Source: Rhizobium leguminosarum bv. viciae USDA 2370 (GTDB lineage: Bacteria > Pseudomonadota > Alphaproteobacteria > Rhizobiales > Rhizobiaceae). Taken from it: a DNA stretch of 64,000 nucleotides. The notes under the pieces were generated by a model that was not told where the DNA came from, did no database searches, and worked only from the letters and a program-made list of their open reading frames with translations. The stretch lies in the NCBI RefSeq assembly GCF_002008365.1, contig NZ_MRDL01000022.1:124001-188000 (forward strand). Direction: 5' to 3'. How positions within the stretch are numbered: the first letter of the stretch is position 1; every line of letters begins with the position of its first letter. Below are positions 1 through 8,591 of this stretch, in pieces. The translations under genes and the position numbers were made by a program.

Positions 1-293
1 CCGACCATGACTACTCTGCCCAGCTTGGCTGGACGATAGCGCGCGAGAAAAGCACGGATGACCAGCCCACCCATCGAATAACCGACGAAATGGACCCGGC
101 CATCGCCTGCTTTCTTCACGGCGTCGTCGATCTCCGGTCGAATGATGTCGACGAGGTCGCTGATCGAAAACCTGGTGGAGAGGTATCCGACATTCACAAC
201 CCGATAACCGTGGCCGGACAGGGAGCCGGCGAGCTTCTCCATGCTTTTCTTCGTCCGGGCAATGCCGTGAAAGAGGAGAACTGTGTCGTTCAT
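1..293 (-). CDS. alpha/beta hydrolase (lipase-like), 3' end outside window
   Basis: The minus-strand frame is open from an ATG at 293 to the window edge, giving 97 residues. It starts MNDTVLLFHGIARTKKSME, where LFHGIA is the oxyanion-hole strand of alpha/beta hydrolases, and carries the nucleophile elbow GYSMGG near residue 80 (Ser nucleophile). This combination is typical of the lipase/PGAP1-like group. The catalytic Asp and His would lie beyond the window. Substrate unknown. The gene runs in the same direction as the hydrolase at 476-1171, separated by about 180 bp in which nothing further is recognised. Confidence 0.75.
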   Translation of the reverse strand, partial: MNDTVLLFHGIARTKKSMEKLAGSLSGHGYRVVNVGYLSTRFSISDLVDIIRPEIDDAVKKAGDGRVHFVGYSMGGLVIRAFLARYRPAKLGRVVMV

Positions 294-475
294 CACTGTC
301 CGCTCAACGTGCCGCTGTCGCTCATGCACCTATCCTGTAGCTCTCAAGGTGAACCGTGTCGATTAATGCCGAATAGCCAGACATCCGAACAGTTTCGTTT
401 CTCTAAGCCGGAGCATGCAAGGCCTGAAAGCAGGGGTGCGCTTATTCTCACGCCCCCGCCACAAGCGCCTTGTTC

Positions 476-1171
476 TTACTTTGAGACTGCCATGGCCGCC
501 TCATCGATAAAAGCCGCGACCTCCAGAGGCTTTGATTGCGGCAAGGCATGACTTGCCTCCAAGGTCATGACTCTCCGAGCACCGAGACGAGCCGACATTG
601 CTGCCTGGTTTTCAGGAGCAATCATCCTGTCTTCACTTGCTATTTGATACCAGGATGGCTTCTTCCGCCAGGCGGGCGCGGTGATGACGTCACCAAAGGT
701 ACCGGCAAGCGGCGCTTTTTGGGTAGCCGCCAGAACGACACCTTCTTCGGGAGGCAGATCCTCGCAGAAGCTTTCATGGAATTTGTCGGCCTTGAGCCAG
801 AGATAGTTGTCGCTGTCCGGCTCGATATTGGCCAGTGCCGCAGGAGGATGCTGTTGGGTGATGCTGCCTGGACTTTCGCCTGCATCGGGGGCGAATGCGG
901 CGATATAGACAAGGCCGGCTACATTCGGTTGATCTCCGGCTTCGGTGATGACCGCACCGCCGTAGGAATGACCGACGAGCACGACCGGCCCTTTCTGCTG
1001 GGCCACCATCTTGCGTGTCCGTTCGGCATCCTCGGCTAGCGAAGTCAACGGCAGTTCGACCGCGCGAACGGACTGATAGCCCCTATGCGCCAGCTCGAGT
1101 ATCACCTTTCCCCAATGGGCGGCACCACCCCAAAAGCCGTGCACCAGAATGATCGTGGGTTTATGACTCAT
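476..1171 (-). CDS. alpha/beta hydrolase (esterase-like)
   Basis: A 231-residue alpha/beta hydrolase of the small esterase group that includes plant methyl-salicylate-type esterases. LVHGFWGG forms the oxyanion region, GHSYGG holds the Ser nucleophile near residue 87, the Asp is in SEDRM, and the His is in ASHALPQSKP near the C-terminus, so the triad appears intact. The start at 1171 is chosen because AGGAGA lies just upstream; the frame stays open to 1273 but that extension is Arg-rich and unlike the family. No signal peptide is evident. It diverges from the nitrilase cluster across a repeat-rich intergenic region. Substrate unknown. Confidence 0.8.
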   Translation of the reverse strand: MSHKPTIILVHGFWGGAAHWGKVILELAHRGYQSVRAVELPLTSLAEDAERTRKMVAQQKGPVVLVGHSYGGAVITEAGDQPNVAGLVYIAAFAPDAGESPGSITQQHPPAALANIEPDSDNYLWLKADKFHESFCEDLPPEEGVVLAATQKAPLAGTFGDVITAPAWRKKPSWYQIASEDRMIAPENQAAMSARLGARRVMTLEASHALPQSKPLEVAAFIDEAAMAVSK

Positions 1172-1287
1172 AGTTTCTCCTGTTTTCTGAAAAGAGCGAT
1201 ACGACCGTGATCGGCGAGAACGGACTCCAAATATCCTCTGCCGGCGGAAGAACGGTCTCACGCACACATCCAACCGCCTTAATTGAT

Positions 1288-1585
1288 TGCATTCAATATA
1301 GCTAGATTTTTTCGATTGAAGCGATTAATGCATATTGACGCCTAGCCTTCTTCGGACCGAGACGCATCCATTGCATTGCGACGCCGCCGGAAAGGCGGCC
1401 TCAACTCGGACAACGGCTTCAATCCTGGCCCCGCGCCGCGCCAGTATCAATGCTTCCTGCAATGATTGACGACCAATTGAATGCACCTGATTTGAGCTTT
1501 CGTGCATTCTATTTTTGCACGCCGTCGCTCAGAAAATTAGCTCTAAAATTTTCGCTTTCGTTATTGATAGCATAATTGAATGCAT
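1288..1585. promoter_or_regulatory. repeated ATTGAATGCA elements in divergent intergenic region
   Basis: The 520-bp gap between the hydrolase and the nitrilase cluster holds three exact copies of ATTGAATGCA: 1288-1297 (minus), 1476-1485 (plus) and 1575-1584 (plus). The second copy overlaps an inverted repeat with arms GAATGCAC (1479-1486) and GTGCATTC (1502-1509) separated by 15 nt. Such spaced repeats suggest binding sites for a local regulator, but no regulator gene lies beside them. A minus-strand 60-codon frame here shows no recognisable features and is not called. Confidence 0.45.
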
Positions 1586-1623
1586 TATCGGCAGATTTGA
1601 CTGCTATTTGTGCATAATCAATC

Positions 1624-1639
1624 TGGCATAGCGCTTGCA
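1624..1639 (+). promoter_or_regulatory. sigma-54 type promoter of the Nit1C cluster
   Basis: TGGCATAGCGCTTGCA keeps the -24 TGGCA and the -12 TTGCA elements at the exact spacing of the RpoN consensus (TGGCAC..N..TTGC). It lies 52 bp before the first gene's ATG, leaving room for a leader of about 40 nt. Nit1C genes are known as nitrogen-starvation genes in other bacteria, which fits RpoN control. No perfect NtrC site was recognised upstream. Confidence 0.6.
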
Positions 1640-1691
1640 ATTGGATGGATGCTCCCCGGATGGGGATCGGATTTCAATCAAGGAGCCATCC

Positions 1692-2174
1692 ATGCCCGCA
1701 GTGACCAAGCCAGCCAATCAAAAAGGCGACTTTCTTGTCGATTACGAGGACAAGGTTTTTGAGGACGTACAGGCCGGCGAAGGCGAAAAGGCCCTCGTCA
1801 CCTTCCATACAGTGGCCTTCGAAGGATCGATCGGATTCGTCAACCTGCTGCAGGCGACGCGCCTGAAGCGGAAGGGGTTCGAGACCTCGGTCCTTCTCTA
1901 CGGCCCGGGCGTCACGCTCGGCGTCCAGCGCGGTTTTCCGACGCTCGGGGCGGAGGCCTTTCCCGGCCATCTGAATTTCAACAACCAGATCGTCAAGTTC
2001 ATGGAAGAAGGCGGCAAAGTCTATGCGTGCCGTTTTGCCCTTCAGGCGCTTTACGGCCATGGCGAAGGCGCGCTGATCCCCGGCATCACGCCGATCAGTC
2101 CACTCGACGTTCTCGACCTGATCCTGATCCATCGCCGCGACGGCGCCTTCATCCTTGATACCTGGACGCTCTGA
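1692..2174 (+). CDS. MSMEG_0572/sll0783 family nitrogen starvation protein
   Basis: A 160-residue soluble protein that opens the Nit1C cluster. Its length, the central [20 protein letters not shown] segment and the C-terminal [16 protein letters not shown] match the MSMEG_0572/sll0783 family, which has a DsrE-like look. The biochemical role of the family is not established. The start at 1692 has AAGGAG about 8 nt upstream; a longer frame from 1635 would begin inside the promoter region. A GC-rich hairpin separates it from the nitrilase gene, so it may be expressed at a different level from the rest of the operon. Confidence 0.85.
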   Translation: MPAVTKPANQKGDFLVDYEDKVFEDVQAGEGEKALVTFHTVAFEGSIGFVNLLQATRLKRKGFETSVLLYGPGVTLGVQRGFPTLGAEAFPGHLNFNNQIVKFMEEGGKVYACRFALQALYGHGEGALIPGITPISPLDVLDLILIHRRDGAFILDTWTL

Positions 2175-2199
2175 GCATCAGGCGCCCAAAAAAATAAAG

Positions 2200-2221
2200 G
2201 GCGGAGCCTTGGCGCTCCGCC
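2200..2221 (+). other. intercistronic hairpin
   Basis: GGCGGAGC (2200-2207) pairs perfectly with GCTCCGCC (2214-2221) around a 6-nt loop. No U-run follows, so it is more likely an mRNA-stability or attenuation element between the first Nit1C gene and the nitrilase gene than a full terminator. Confidence 0.5.
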
Positions 2222-2249
2222 TCCCCACCCGTCAATCGAGGATTTCGTC

Positions 2250-3296
2250 ATGGAGAAAAAACCGAGCGTCCGGGTTGCCGCCGCGCAGATCGCGCCGGAT
2301 CTGACCTCGCGCGAGAAAACACTGGCCCGGGTGCTGGATGCAATTCGTGAAGCCGCAGCCAAAGGCGCCGAGCTGATCATCTTTCCCGAAACCTTCGTCC
2401 CCTGGTACCCCTATTTTTCTTTCGTGTTGCCGCCGGTTCTTTCCGGCAAGGAGCATGTGCGACTTTATGAGGAAGCCGTCACGGTGCCGAGTGCTGCCAC
2501 CGATGCCGTCTCGGCAGCCGCCCGCGAGCATGGCATCGTCGTGGCGCTTGGCGTCAACGAGCGTGACCACGGATCGCTCTATAATGCCCAGCTGCTGTTT
2601 GATGCCGATGGCACGCTCCTCCTCAAGCGTCGCAAGATCACCCCAACCTTTCATGAGCGAATGATCTGGGGCCAGGGTGACGCCTCCGGCCTGAAGGTGG
2701 TCGACAGCGCCGTCGGACGCCTGGGGGCGCTGGCCTGCTGGGAGCATTACAATCCTCTGGCCCGCTACGCCCTGATGGCGCAGCACGAGGATATCCATAT
2801 CGCCCAGTTTCCGGGCTCGATGGTCGGGCCGATTTTTGCCGACCAGATGGAGGTCACCATCCGCCACCATGCGCTGGAAAGCGGCTGCTTCGTGGTCAAT
2901 GCCACAGGCTGGCTGACCGGCGAGCAGATTGCCTCCATCACGTCCGACGCCGGCCTGCAGAAGGCCCTGCGCGGCGGCTGCATGACCGCGATCATCTCGC
3001 CCGAAGGCAAACATGTCGTGCCGCCGCTGACCGAAGGCGAAGGCATCCTGATCGCCGATCTCGACATGAGCCTGATCGTGAAACGCAAGCGGATGATGGA
3101 TTCGGTCGGCCATTATGCCCGACCCGAGCTGCTGCATCTTGTCATGGATGGCCGCGCCACGGCGCCGATGGTCACCACCACCCAGCCATCCCTCCCCACA
3201 GCCGAAACAAGGACCCTTTCTGATGGAGAATACGACACGTCTGCCGACCGAGATTCTGATCAACGAATTGCAGTCCTACGGAGCCCGGCTCGTTGA
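2250..3296 (+). CDS. nitrilase, sll0784 / Nit1C family
   Basis: A 348-residue carbon-nitrogen hydrolase expected to convert a nitrile to the acid and ammonia. The Glu-Lys-Cys triad is visible: E47 in [13 protein letters not shown]129 in [15 protein letters not shown], and C163 in [13 protein letters not shown]. The Cys-Trp-Glu context is that of true nitrilases rather than amidases. The cluster partners identify it as the Nit1C nitrilase; published work on Nit1C links the cluster to cyanide assimilation, but the natural substrate is not shown here. Its last 24 codons overlap the radical SAM gene by 74 nt, so the C-terminal tail may be a poorly conserved extension. Confidence 0.93.
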   Translation: MEKKPSVRVAAAQIAPDLTSREKTLARVLDAIREAAAKGAELIIFPETFVPWYPYFSFVLPPVLSGKEHVRLYEEAVTVPSAATDAVSAAAREHGIVVALGVNERDHGSLYNAQLLFDADGTLLLKRRKITPTFHERMIWGQGDASGLKVVDSAVGRLGALACWEHYNPLARYALMAQHEDIHIAQFPGSMVGPIFADQMEVTIRHHALESGCFVVNATGWLTGEQIASITSDAGLQKALRGGCMTAIISPEGKHVVPPLTEGEGILIADLDMSLIVKRKRMMDSVGHYARPELLHLVMDGRATAPMVTTTQPSLPTAETRTLSDGEYDTSADRDSDQRIAVLRSPAR

Positions 3297-4341
3297 CCCC
3301 AAGGCCGGGCATGAAAGCCGCCGTGGTGGTGCTGGACCTTCCGACCATAAGGCACTGACCATTGACGGCATGACGGTGATGGTGCCGGTTCACACCGCAC
3401 CTGCATTCGAGAGCCCCTATCTGGTGGAAAAGCCGGACGATATGGGCCGCAGCCGTATCAGCCGAGACGGCACGGTGCTGGGCGAGGTCTCCTTTCCCCT
3501 GCGCCCGCGCTTCTACGAGCGCTCGACCACCGACGGCATTCCCTATTCGCAGATCGCCGTTCTGCACGGCAAGGATGTGCTCGCTACCACCGTGCTGCAG
3601 ACCTGCATCCGCTATCAGAGCCGCACCAAGACCTGTCAGTTCTGCGCCATCGGCCAATCGCTGGCAGCCGGCCGCACCATCGCCCACAAGACGCCAGAGC
3701 AGCTCGCGGAAGTCGCCAAGGCCGCTGTCGAACTGGACGGCGTCAAACATATGGTGATGACCACCGGCACGCCGAAAGGTGACGACCGCGGTGCTGCGAT
3801 CCTCGCCGACAGCGCCCGGGCCATCAAGGCGGCCGTCAATATTCCCATCCAGGCGCAATGCGAACCGCCGGAAGACGATATATGGTTCACCCGCATGAAG
3901 GAGGCCGGCGTCGATGCACTCGGGATGCATCTGGAAGCCGTGACGCCGGAGGTGCGCGCCCGCGTCATGCCGGGCAAGGCGCAGGTCTCGATCGCCAAAT
4001 ATATGGCCTCGTTCAGGGCCGCAGTGGAGGTTTTCGGGCGCGGCCAGGTCTCGACCTATATTCTGGCGGGTCTCGGCGACAGCCGTGAAGCCATTCTAGA
4101 CATCTGCGAAAAGCTGGTTGCACTCGGCGTCTATCCCTTCGTCGTGCCCTTCGTACCGATCTCCGGCACGCCGCTCGAAAGCCACCCGGCGCCGCGGCCC
4201 GACTTCATGCACTCGATCCTCGGACCCTTGTCCAGGATGCTGGTCGCCAGCGGCTTGAAGGCCGTCGACATCAAGGCCGGCTGCGGCAAATGCGGCGCCT
4301 GCTCCGCCCTTTCCACCTATGAAAGGATGCTCACCAAATGA
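3223..4341 (+). CDS. radical SAM protein, MSMEG_0568 family
   Basis: A 372-residue radical SAM enzyme of the Nit1C cluster. The cluster-binding cysteines are C128, C138 and C141, a CX9CX2C spacing rather than the classical CX3CX2C. A second cysteine set, C354, C357 and C360, sits near the C-terminus and could hold another Fe-S centre, as in biotin-synthase-like or SPASM-type enzymes. The start at 3223 has AAGGA upstream and gives the expected N-terminus; later ATGs would remove conserved sequence. It overlaps the nitrilase gene by 74 nt and the GNAT gene by 4 nt. The reaction is unknown. Confidence 0.9.
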   Translation: MENTTRLPTEILINELQSYGARLVDPKAGHESRRGGAGPSDHKALTIDGMTVMVPVHTAPAFESPYLVEKPDDMGRSRISRDGTVLGEVSFPLRPRFYERSTTDGIPYSQIAVLHGKDVLATTVLQTCIRYQSRTKTCQFCAIGQSLAAGRTIAHKTPEQLAEVAKAAVELDGVKHMVMTTGTPKGDDRGAAILADSARAIKAAVNIPIQAQCEPPEDDIWFTRMKEAGVDALGMHLEAVTPEVRARVMPGKAQVSIAKYMASFRAAVEVFGRGQVSTYILAGLGDSREAILDICEKLVALGVYPFVVPFVPISGTPLESHPAPRPDFMHSILGPLSRMLVASGLKAVDIKAGCGKCGACSALSTYERMLTK

Positions 4342-4880
4342 TGCTCGAAGCCTTTGCTCCCTATCGCTCGAGCGAATTCCAGGTGAAGTTCGCAACCTCC
4401 GCCTGGGAGCGCAGCCAAGCGCATGCGCTGCGTCGTGCCGTCTTCTGCGAGGAACAGCGGATCTTCGAAGGCGATGACCGCGACGCGATCGACGACGACG
4501 CCATCCCGATCGTGGCTCTCTCCATGCTCGGCATTGCCGCCGACCAGTTGGTCGGAACGGTGCGCATCCATCAGGCAGAACCCGGCCTCTGGTGGGGCTC
4601 GCGACTGGCGGTCCATCCGGATTTTCGCAAGATCGGCGCCCTGGGGGCGACCCTGATCAAGCTCGCCGTATCCTCCGCCAATGCGATCGGATGCCACACA
4701 TTTCTCGCCAATGTGCAGGTTCAGAACGGTCTGCTGTTCCGCAGGTTGCACTGGGATGTGATCGAGGAGTTCGAGGTCTACGGCAAGCCGCATCTCAGGA
4801 TGAAGGCCGACCTTGCTTATTATCCGCCCTGCGTCACACCCGAGGCAGGCTTCACCGCCCTTTCCAGAAAGGCGGCGTGA
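4338..4880 (+). CDS. GNAT N-acetyltransferase, MSMEG_0567 family
   Basis: A 180-residue GNAT-fold acyltransferase. The acetyl-CoA loop region is visible in LAVHPDFRKIGALGATLIK (about residues 91-109), and the N-terminal FQVKFATSAWERSQAHALRR segment is typical of the Nit1C member. The start ATG overlaps the radical SAM stop in an ATGA arrangement, and a second ATG follows at once, so the N-terminal Met is ambiguous by one codon. The acceptor is unknown; it presumably modifies an amine made in this pathway. Confidence 0.88.
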   Translation: MMLEAFAPYRSSEFQVKFATSAWERSQAHALRRAVFCEEQRIFEGDDRDAIDDDAIPIVALSMLGIAADQLVGTVRIHQAEPGLWWGSRLAVHPDFRKIGALGATLIKLAVSSANAIGCHTFLANVQVQNGLLFRRLHWDVIEEFEVYGKPHLRMKADLAYYPPCVTPEAGFTALSRKAA

Positions 4881-4882
4881 GA

Positions 4883-5857
4883 ATGGTCGCGATCGACATC
4901 AAGACCCTGGCGGCAAAACTCTCGACCAGCAGCGGCATCGCCGCCAAGCAGGATATCGGCACGATCGCGGCAAGGCTCGGCCTGCAGGGGCAGCAGATTG
5001 CCGTCGGCGACGATTGCGCCGCGCTGCGCGATGGCGACGGTTATCTGCTTTTTGCCATCGAAGGGTTCATGAACGAGTTCGTCGCCGCCGACCCCTGGTT
5101 CGCCGGCTGGTGCGGCGTCATGGTCAATATCTCCGACGTCGTTGCTATGGGCGGCCGGCCAATCGCCGTGGTTGATGCCGTCTGGGCCAATGGCGAGGCT
5201 GGCGCGACACCCGTTCTCGAAGGCATGCGGGCGGCATCCAGCGCCTTTGGCGTGCCGATCGTCGGCGGGCACACCAATATCCGCACCGAACGCGGCCAAT
5301 TGTCGGTCGCCATTCTCGGTCGTGCCAAGAAGCTGCTGACGAGCTTCGATGCAAAGCCGGGCGATGTGCTGGTTGCAGCGATCGACCATCGCGGCCGTTA
5401 CCGCGAACCCTTCAACAACTGGGAAGCCGCCACCGATGCCGCGCCGGCGCGCCTGCGCGGCGACCTCCAGTTGCTACCCGAGATCGCCGAGGCGGGGCTG
5501 GCGCTGTCTGCGAAGGATATCAGCCAGGGCGGCATCATCGGCACGGCCATCATGCTGGCCGAATGTTCGCATGTCGGCATCGATATCGACGTCACCGCCA
5601 TTCCCCTGCCCGCCGGTGTGAGCCTCGACCGCTGGCTCGTCACCTTTCCGAGCTTCGGCTATCTGCTCTCGGTCGCGCCGGAACATGCGGCCGATGTCGT
5701 CACCCGCTTCACCGCGCGCGGCATCAGCGCTGCGGTCATCGGCGCAGTCGTGGCTGGTGCCGAGGTCGCACTGGTCGATGGCGAGAGCCGTGCAGCGGTG
5801 CGCGATCATGCCGAAACACCCCTTTTGCAGCTCGGTCGGCAGGATGTCGCCGCATGA
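4883..5857 (+). CDS. AIR synthase-related protein, sll0787 family
   Basis: A 324-residue PurM/ThiL-like ATP-dependent enzyme. VGDDCAAL (about residues 35-42) followed by VNISDVVAMGGRP is the nucleotide and metal site of the AIR-synthase fold, and DISQGGIIGTAIML in the C-terminal half is characteristic. Relatives make phosphorylated or cyclised intermediates, but the Nit1C reaction is unknown. The start at 4883 lies two nt after the GNAT stop; the frame stays open upstream inside the GNAT gene but that part is a shadow. Its stop overlaps the next start (ATGA). Confidence 0.9.
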   Translation: MVAIDIKTLAAKLSTSSGIAAKQDIGTIAARLGLQGQQIAVGDDCAALRDGDGYLLFAIEGFMNEFVAADPWFAGWCGVMVNISDVVAMGGRPIAVVDAVWANGEAGATPVLEGMRAASSAFGVPIVGGHTNIRTERGQLSVAILGRAKKLLTSFDAKPGDVLVAAIDHRGRYREPFNNWEAATDAAPARLRGDLQLLPEIAEAGLALSAKDISQGGIIGTAIMLAECSHVGIDIDVTAIPLPAGVSLDRWLVTFPSFGYLLSVAPEHAADVVTRFTARGISAAVIGAVVAGAEVALVDGESRAAVRDHAETPLLQLGRQDVAA

Positions 5858-7023
5858 GCCTCCCGCCGCACCGAACCCTGCGCATTGCCATGCTGACCCA
5901 TTCCACCAACCCGCGTGGCGGCGTGGTTCATGCCATGCAGCTTTCGGAAGCGCTGACCTCGCTTGGCCATGAGGTGGTCCTGCATGCGCCTGATGCCAAG
6001 GGGGCGGGCTTCTTTCGTCAGCCCTCCTGCGGCACGGCCTGCATTGCCGTGCGGCCGGCACCCGCGGACATGACGCAAATGGTCGAGCAGCGGATTGCTG
6101 ACTATGTCGGTTATTTCCGGAGAACCGGAACCAATGGCTTCGACCTGTTCCACGCCCATGACGGCATTTCCGGCAATGCGCTGGCAACCCTCAAGCTGGA
6201 GGGCCTGATCCCGAATTTTGCCCGCACTGTCCACCACATCGACCAGTTCGCCGATCCGCGTCTGACGGCTCTGCAAGATCGCGCGATCGACGCGGCCGAT
6301 ATCTTCTTCGCCGTCAGCCGCCTCTGGCGGGACAAGCTGAGAGAGGATCGCGGCATTGATGCGGTGGTAGTCGGCAATGGTGTCGACACCAACTGCTTCT
6401 CGCCTGCCTGGAGCGGGGAGCAGGTCGCTCTCAGCGACAGGCTGCAGCTGGGAAGCGGGCCGATCTTCCTCAGTGTCGGCGGCATCGAGGCGCGAAAGAA
6501 CACCCTTGGTATTCTCGAAGCCTTTCGTCAGGTCCGCGCCATCCGGCCGGATGCCCAGCTCGTCATTGCCGGGGGCGCCTCGCTCCTGGACCATAGCGAC
6601 TATCAGGAAGAGTTCCGTTCTTGCCTCGCCTGCCTCGGTCGGGACGCCGCGGCGGTGCATATCACCGGTGCGATCGCGGATGCCGACATGCCCAGCCTCT
6701 ACCGGCTGGCGGATGCGCTGGTATTTCCCTCGTTCAAGGAAGGTTTCGGCCTCGTCGTTCTCGAAGCCATGGCCAGCGGCATTCCAGTCGTGACATCCTC
6801 GATTGCGCCCTTCACCGAATATCTGGGTCCCGGCGATGCGATCTGGTGCGATCCGCACCATCCCGTCTCCATTGCCGAGGGCATGGCGCTGGCGCTGGTC
6901 GCACCGATCCGCGAGCAGATCATTCCCCGTGGTCTCGAGGTTGCCGCCCGCCATGGCTGGCACCAAACCGCAATAGCCCATCTTGCCCGCTATCACAGTC
7001 TGTTGGAGCCCAACCATGCCTGA
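5854..7023 (+). CDS. glycosyltransferase family 4, MSMEG_0565 family
   Basis: A 389-residue GT-B retaining glycosyltransferase. The N-terminal acceptor domain starts RIAMLTHSTNPRGGVVHAMQ, and the donor site FPSFKEGFGLVVLEAMASG carries the GT4 E-x7-E pair (about residues 292-308). It has no signal peptide or membrane segment, so it probably acts on a soluble small molecule in the cytoplasm. Translationally coupled to the AIR-related gene by ATGA. Its presence implies that the Nit1C product, or an intermediate, is glycosylated; donor and acceptor are unknown. Confidence 0.9.
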   Translation: MSLPPHRTLRIAMLTHSTNPRGGVVHAMQLSEALTSLGHEVVLHAPDAKGAGFFRQPSCGTACIAVRPAPADMTQMVEQRIADYVGYFRRTGTNGFDLFHAHDGISGNALATLKLEGLIPNFARTVHHIDQFADPRLTALQDRAIDAADIFFAVSRLWRDKLREDRGIDAVVVGNGVDTNCFSPAWSGEQVALSDRLQLGSGPIFLSVGGIEARKNTLGILEAFRQVRAIRPDAQLVIAGGASLLDHSDYQEEFRSCLACLGRDAAAVHITGAIADADMPSLYRLADALVFPSFKEGFGLVVLEAMASGIPVVTSSIAPFTEYLGPGDAIWCDPHHPVSIAEGMALALVAPIREQIIPRGLEVAARHGWHQTAIAHLARYHSLLEPNHA

Positions 7024-7303
7024 AATGCGGTTCGTCATTGCCTGGCCGGATGGCCGCAAGGAGACCTGTTACTCGCCCTCCCTGGTGATCAGGGACTATT
7101 TTGCCGAGGGCCGAAGCTATCCGCTGTCCGACTTTCTCGATCGCAGCCGCACGGCGCTGACCATCGCCAGCGACAGGGTCAAGGCGAAATACGGCTATCC
7201 CTGCTCGCTGGCGCTCGGCCAGCTGTCGCGCATCGAACAGGCCGCCACTTCCTATCTCACCGACGCAGGGGCCGAAGTCCGCTGCGAAAGCTTCATCCTT
7301 TGA
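7016..7303 (+). CDS. MSMEG_0570 family nitrogen starvation protein
   Basis: A 95-residue protein starting MPEMRFVIAWPDGRKETCYS and containing a SDFLDRSRTALTIASDRVKAK-like helix, as in the MSMEG_0570 family found only in Nit1C clusters. Function unknown; size and charge suggest an accessory or partner protein. The start at 7016 has GGAG upstream and overlaps the glycosyltransferase stop by 8 nt; an alternative ATG is at 7025. Confidence 0.85.
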   Translation: MPEMRFVIAWPDGRKETCYSPSLVIRDYFAEGRSYPLSDFLDRSRTALTIASDRVKAKYGYPCSLALGQLSRIEQAATSYLTDAGAEVRCESFIL

Positions 7304-7314
7304 AAGGACCCACC

Positions 7315-8589
7315 ATGACCACACCATCCCTCAAGAGCCATTACAGTGCAGTCGTCATCGGCGGTGGCCAGGCCGGGCTCTCGGCCTCTCATTATCTGAA
7401 GGGGCACGGCATCGATCACGTGGTCTTCGAGAAGCAGACCGTTGCGCATAAGTGGAAGAACGAACGCTGGGACGCCTTCTGCCTGGTGACGCCGAACTGG
7501 CAATGCCAGCTTCCCGACCATCCCTATGACGGCGCGGATCCGCACGGTTTTATGGTCAAGGACGAGATTCTCGCCTATGTCGATCGCTTCGTGAAAAAGG
7601 TCGATGCGCCGGTCTTCGAGCAAACCAGCGTGACGTCGCTCGAAAAACATGGCGACCTCTTCCGGCTGGCGACTTCGGCTGGCGCGGTGACCGCCGATGC
7701 CGTGGTGATCGCCACCAGCCTCTATGCAGATCCGGCCATTCCGCGTGCTGCCGAGCGCCTGCCCGAGGACATCATGCAGATCCATACCGCCGCCTACCGC
7801 AGCGCCGATCTCCTGCCGGACGGCGGCGTCATCGTGGTCGGCTCGGGCCAGTCCGGCTGCCAGATTGCAGAGGATCTGTATCTGGCCGGCCGCAAGGTGC
7901 ATCTCGTCACCGGCAATGCGCCACGCTGCGCCCGGTTCTATCGCGGCCGCGATGTGGTCGACTGGCTTTCCGATATCGGCCAGTACGATGTCACGGTCGA
8001 ACATGATGGCATGACGAAGAAGAAGCACGACACCAACCATTATCTGACAGGCCGCGACGGCGGACGCGATATCGATCTGCGCAAGTTCGCGCTGGAGGGC
8101 ATGGCGCTTTATGGCCGTATGTCCGGCGTGGCCGCCGGCCGGATGCTGTTCGAGCCGAACCTGAAGGCCAATCTCGACGGCGCCGACCGTGTCTACAACG
8201 GCATCAATGCCCTGATTGACCGGCACATCGCCGAAAAGGGCATCGAGGCTCCGGCCGGATCCCCCTATAGCCCCGTCTGGGAGCCCGAGGCGGAGATCGC
8301 CGAACTCGACCTGAAGGCGGAGGGGATCACCTCGCTCATCTGGGCCACGGGATTCAGTCCAGATTGGTCCTTCGTCGGACTGCCGATCTTCGATGGCAAT
8401 ACCTATCCCGTTCATCGCCGCGGCGTCACCGTCGTCGATGGCGTCTACGTGCTGGGACTTCCCTGGCTCTGGACCTGGGGCTCGGGCCGGTTCCTCAGCG
8501 TCGGCAGGGATGCCGAACATGTGGTCGAGCATCTCGCAGCTCGACGTTCGGCGCAGACATCGTCTCTCAAGCAATCGGTCAGCGCCTGA
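7315..8589 (+). CDS. flavin-dependent oxidoreductase, MSMEG_0569 family
   Basis: A 424-residue two-dinucleotide-binding flavoprotein of the FMO/thioredoxin-reductase-like type. GGGQAGLSAS near residue 16 binds FAD, and VVGSGQSGCQ near residue 178 is the NAD(P)H Rossmann motif. ATGFSPDWSF near the C-terminus is the usual second FAD contact. It is the MSMEG_0569 member of Nit1C, probably an N- or C-oxygenase in the pathway; substrate unknown. Start 7315 has GAAAGGA upstream. The next gene begins two nt after its stop. Confidence 0.9.
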   Translation: MTTPSLKSHYSAVVIGGGQAGLSASHYLKGHGIDHVVFEKQTVAHKWKNERWDAFCLVTPNWQCQLPDHPYDGADPHGFMVKDEILAYVDRFVKKVDAPVFEQTSVTSLEKHGDLFRLATSAGAVTADAVVIATSLYADPAIPRAAERLPEDIMQIHTAAYRSADLLPDGGVIVVGSGQSGCQIAEDLYLAGRKVHLVTGNAPRCARFYRGRDVVDWLSDIGQYDVTVEHDGMTKKKHDTNHYLTGRDGGRDIDLRKFALEGMALYGRMSGVAAGRMLFEPNLKANLDGADRVYNGINALIDRHIAEKGIEAPAGSPYSPVWEPEAEIAELDLKAEGITSLIWATGFSPDWSFVGLPIFDGNTYPVHRRGVTVVDGVYVLGLPWLWTWGSGRFLSVGRDAEHVVEHLAARRSAQTSSLKQSVSA

Positions 8590-8591
8590 TC

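Noticed and set aside
1325..1507. 60-codon minus-strand frame upstream of the Nit1C cluster
   Set aside because: It overlaps the repeated regulatory elements and has no ribosome site or recognisable sequence.
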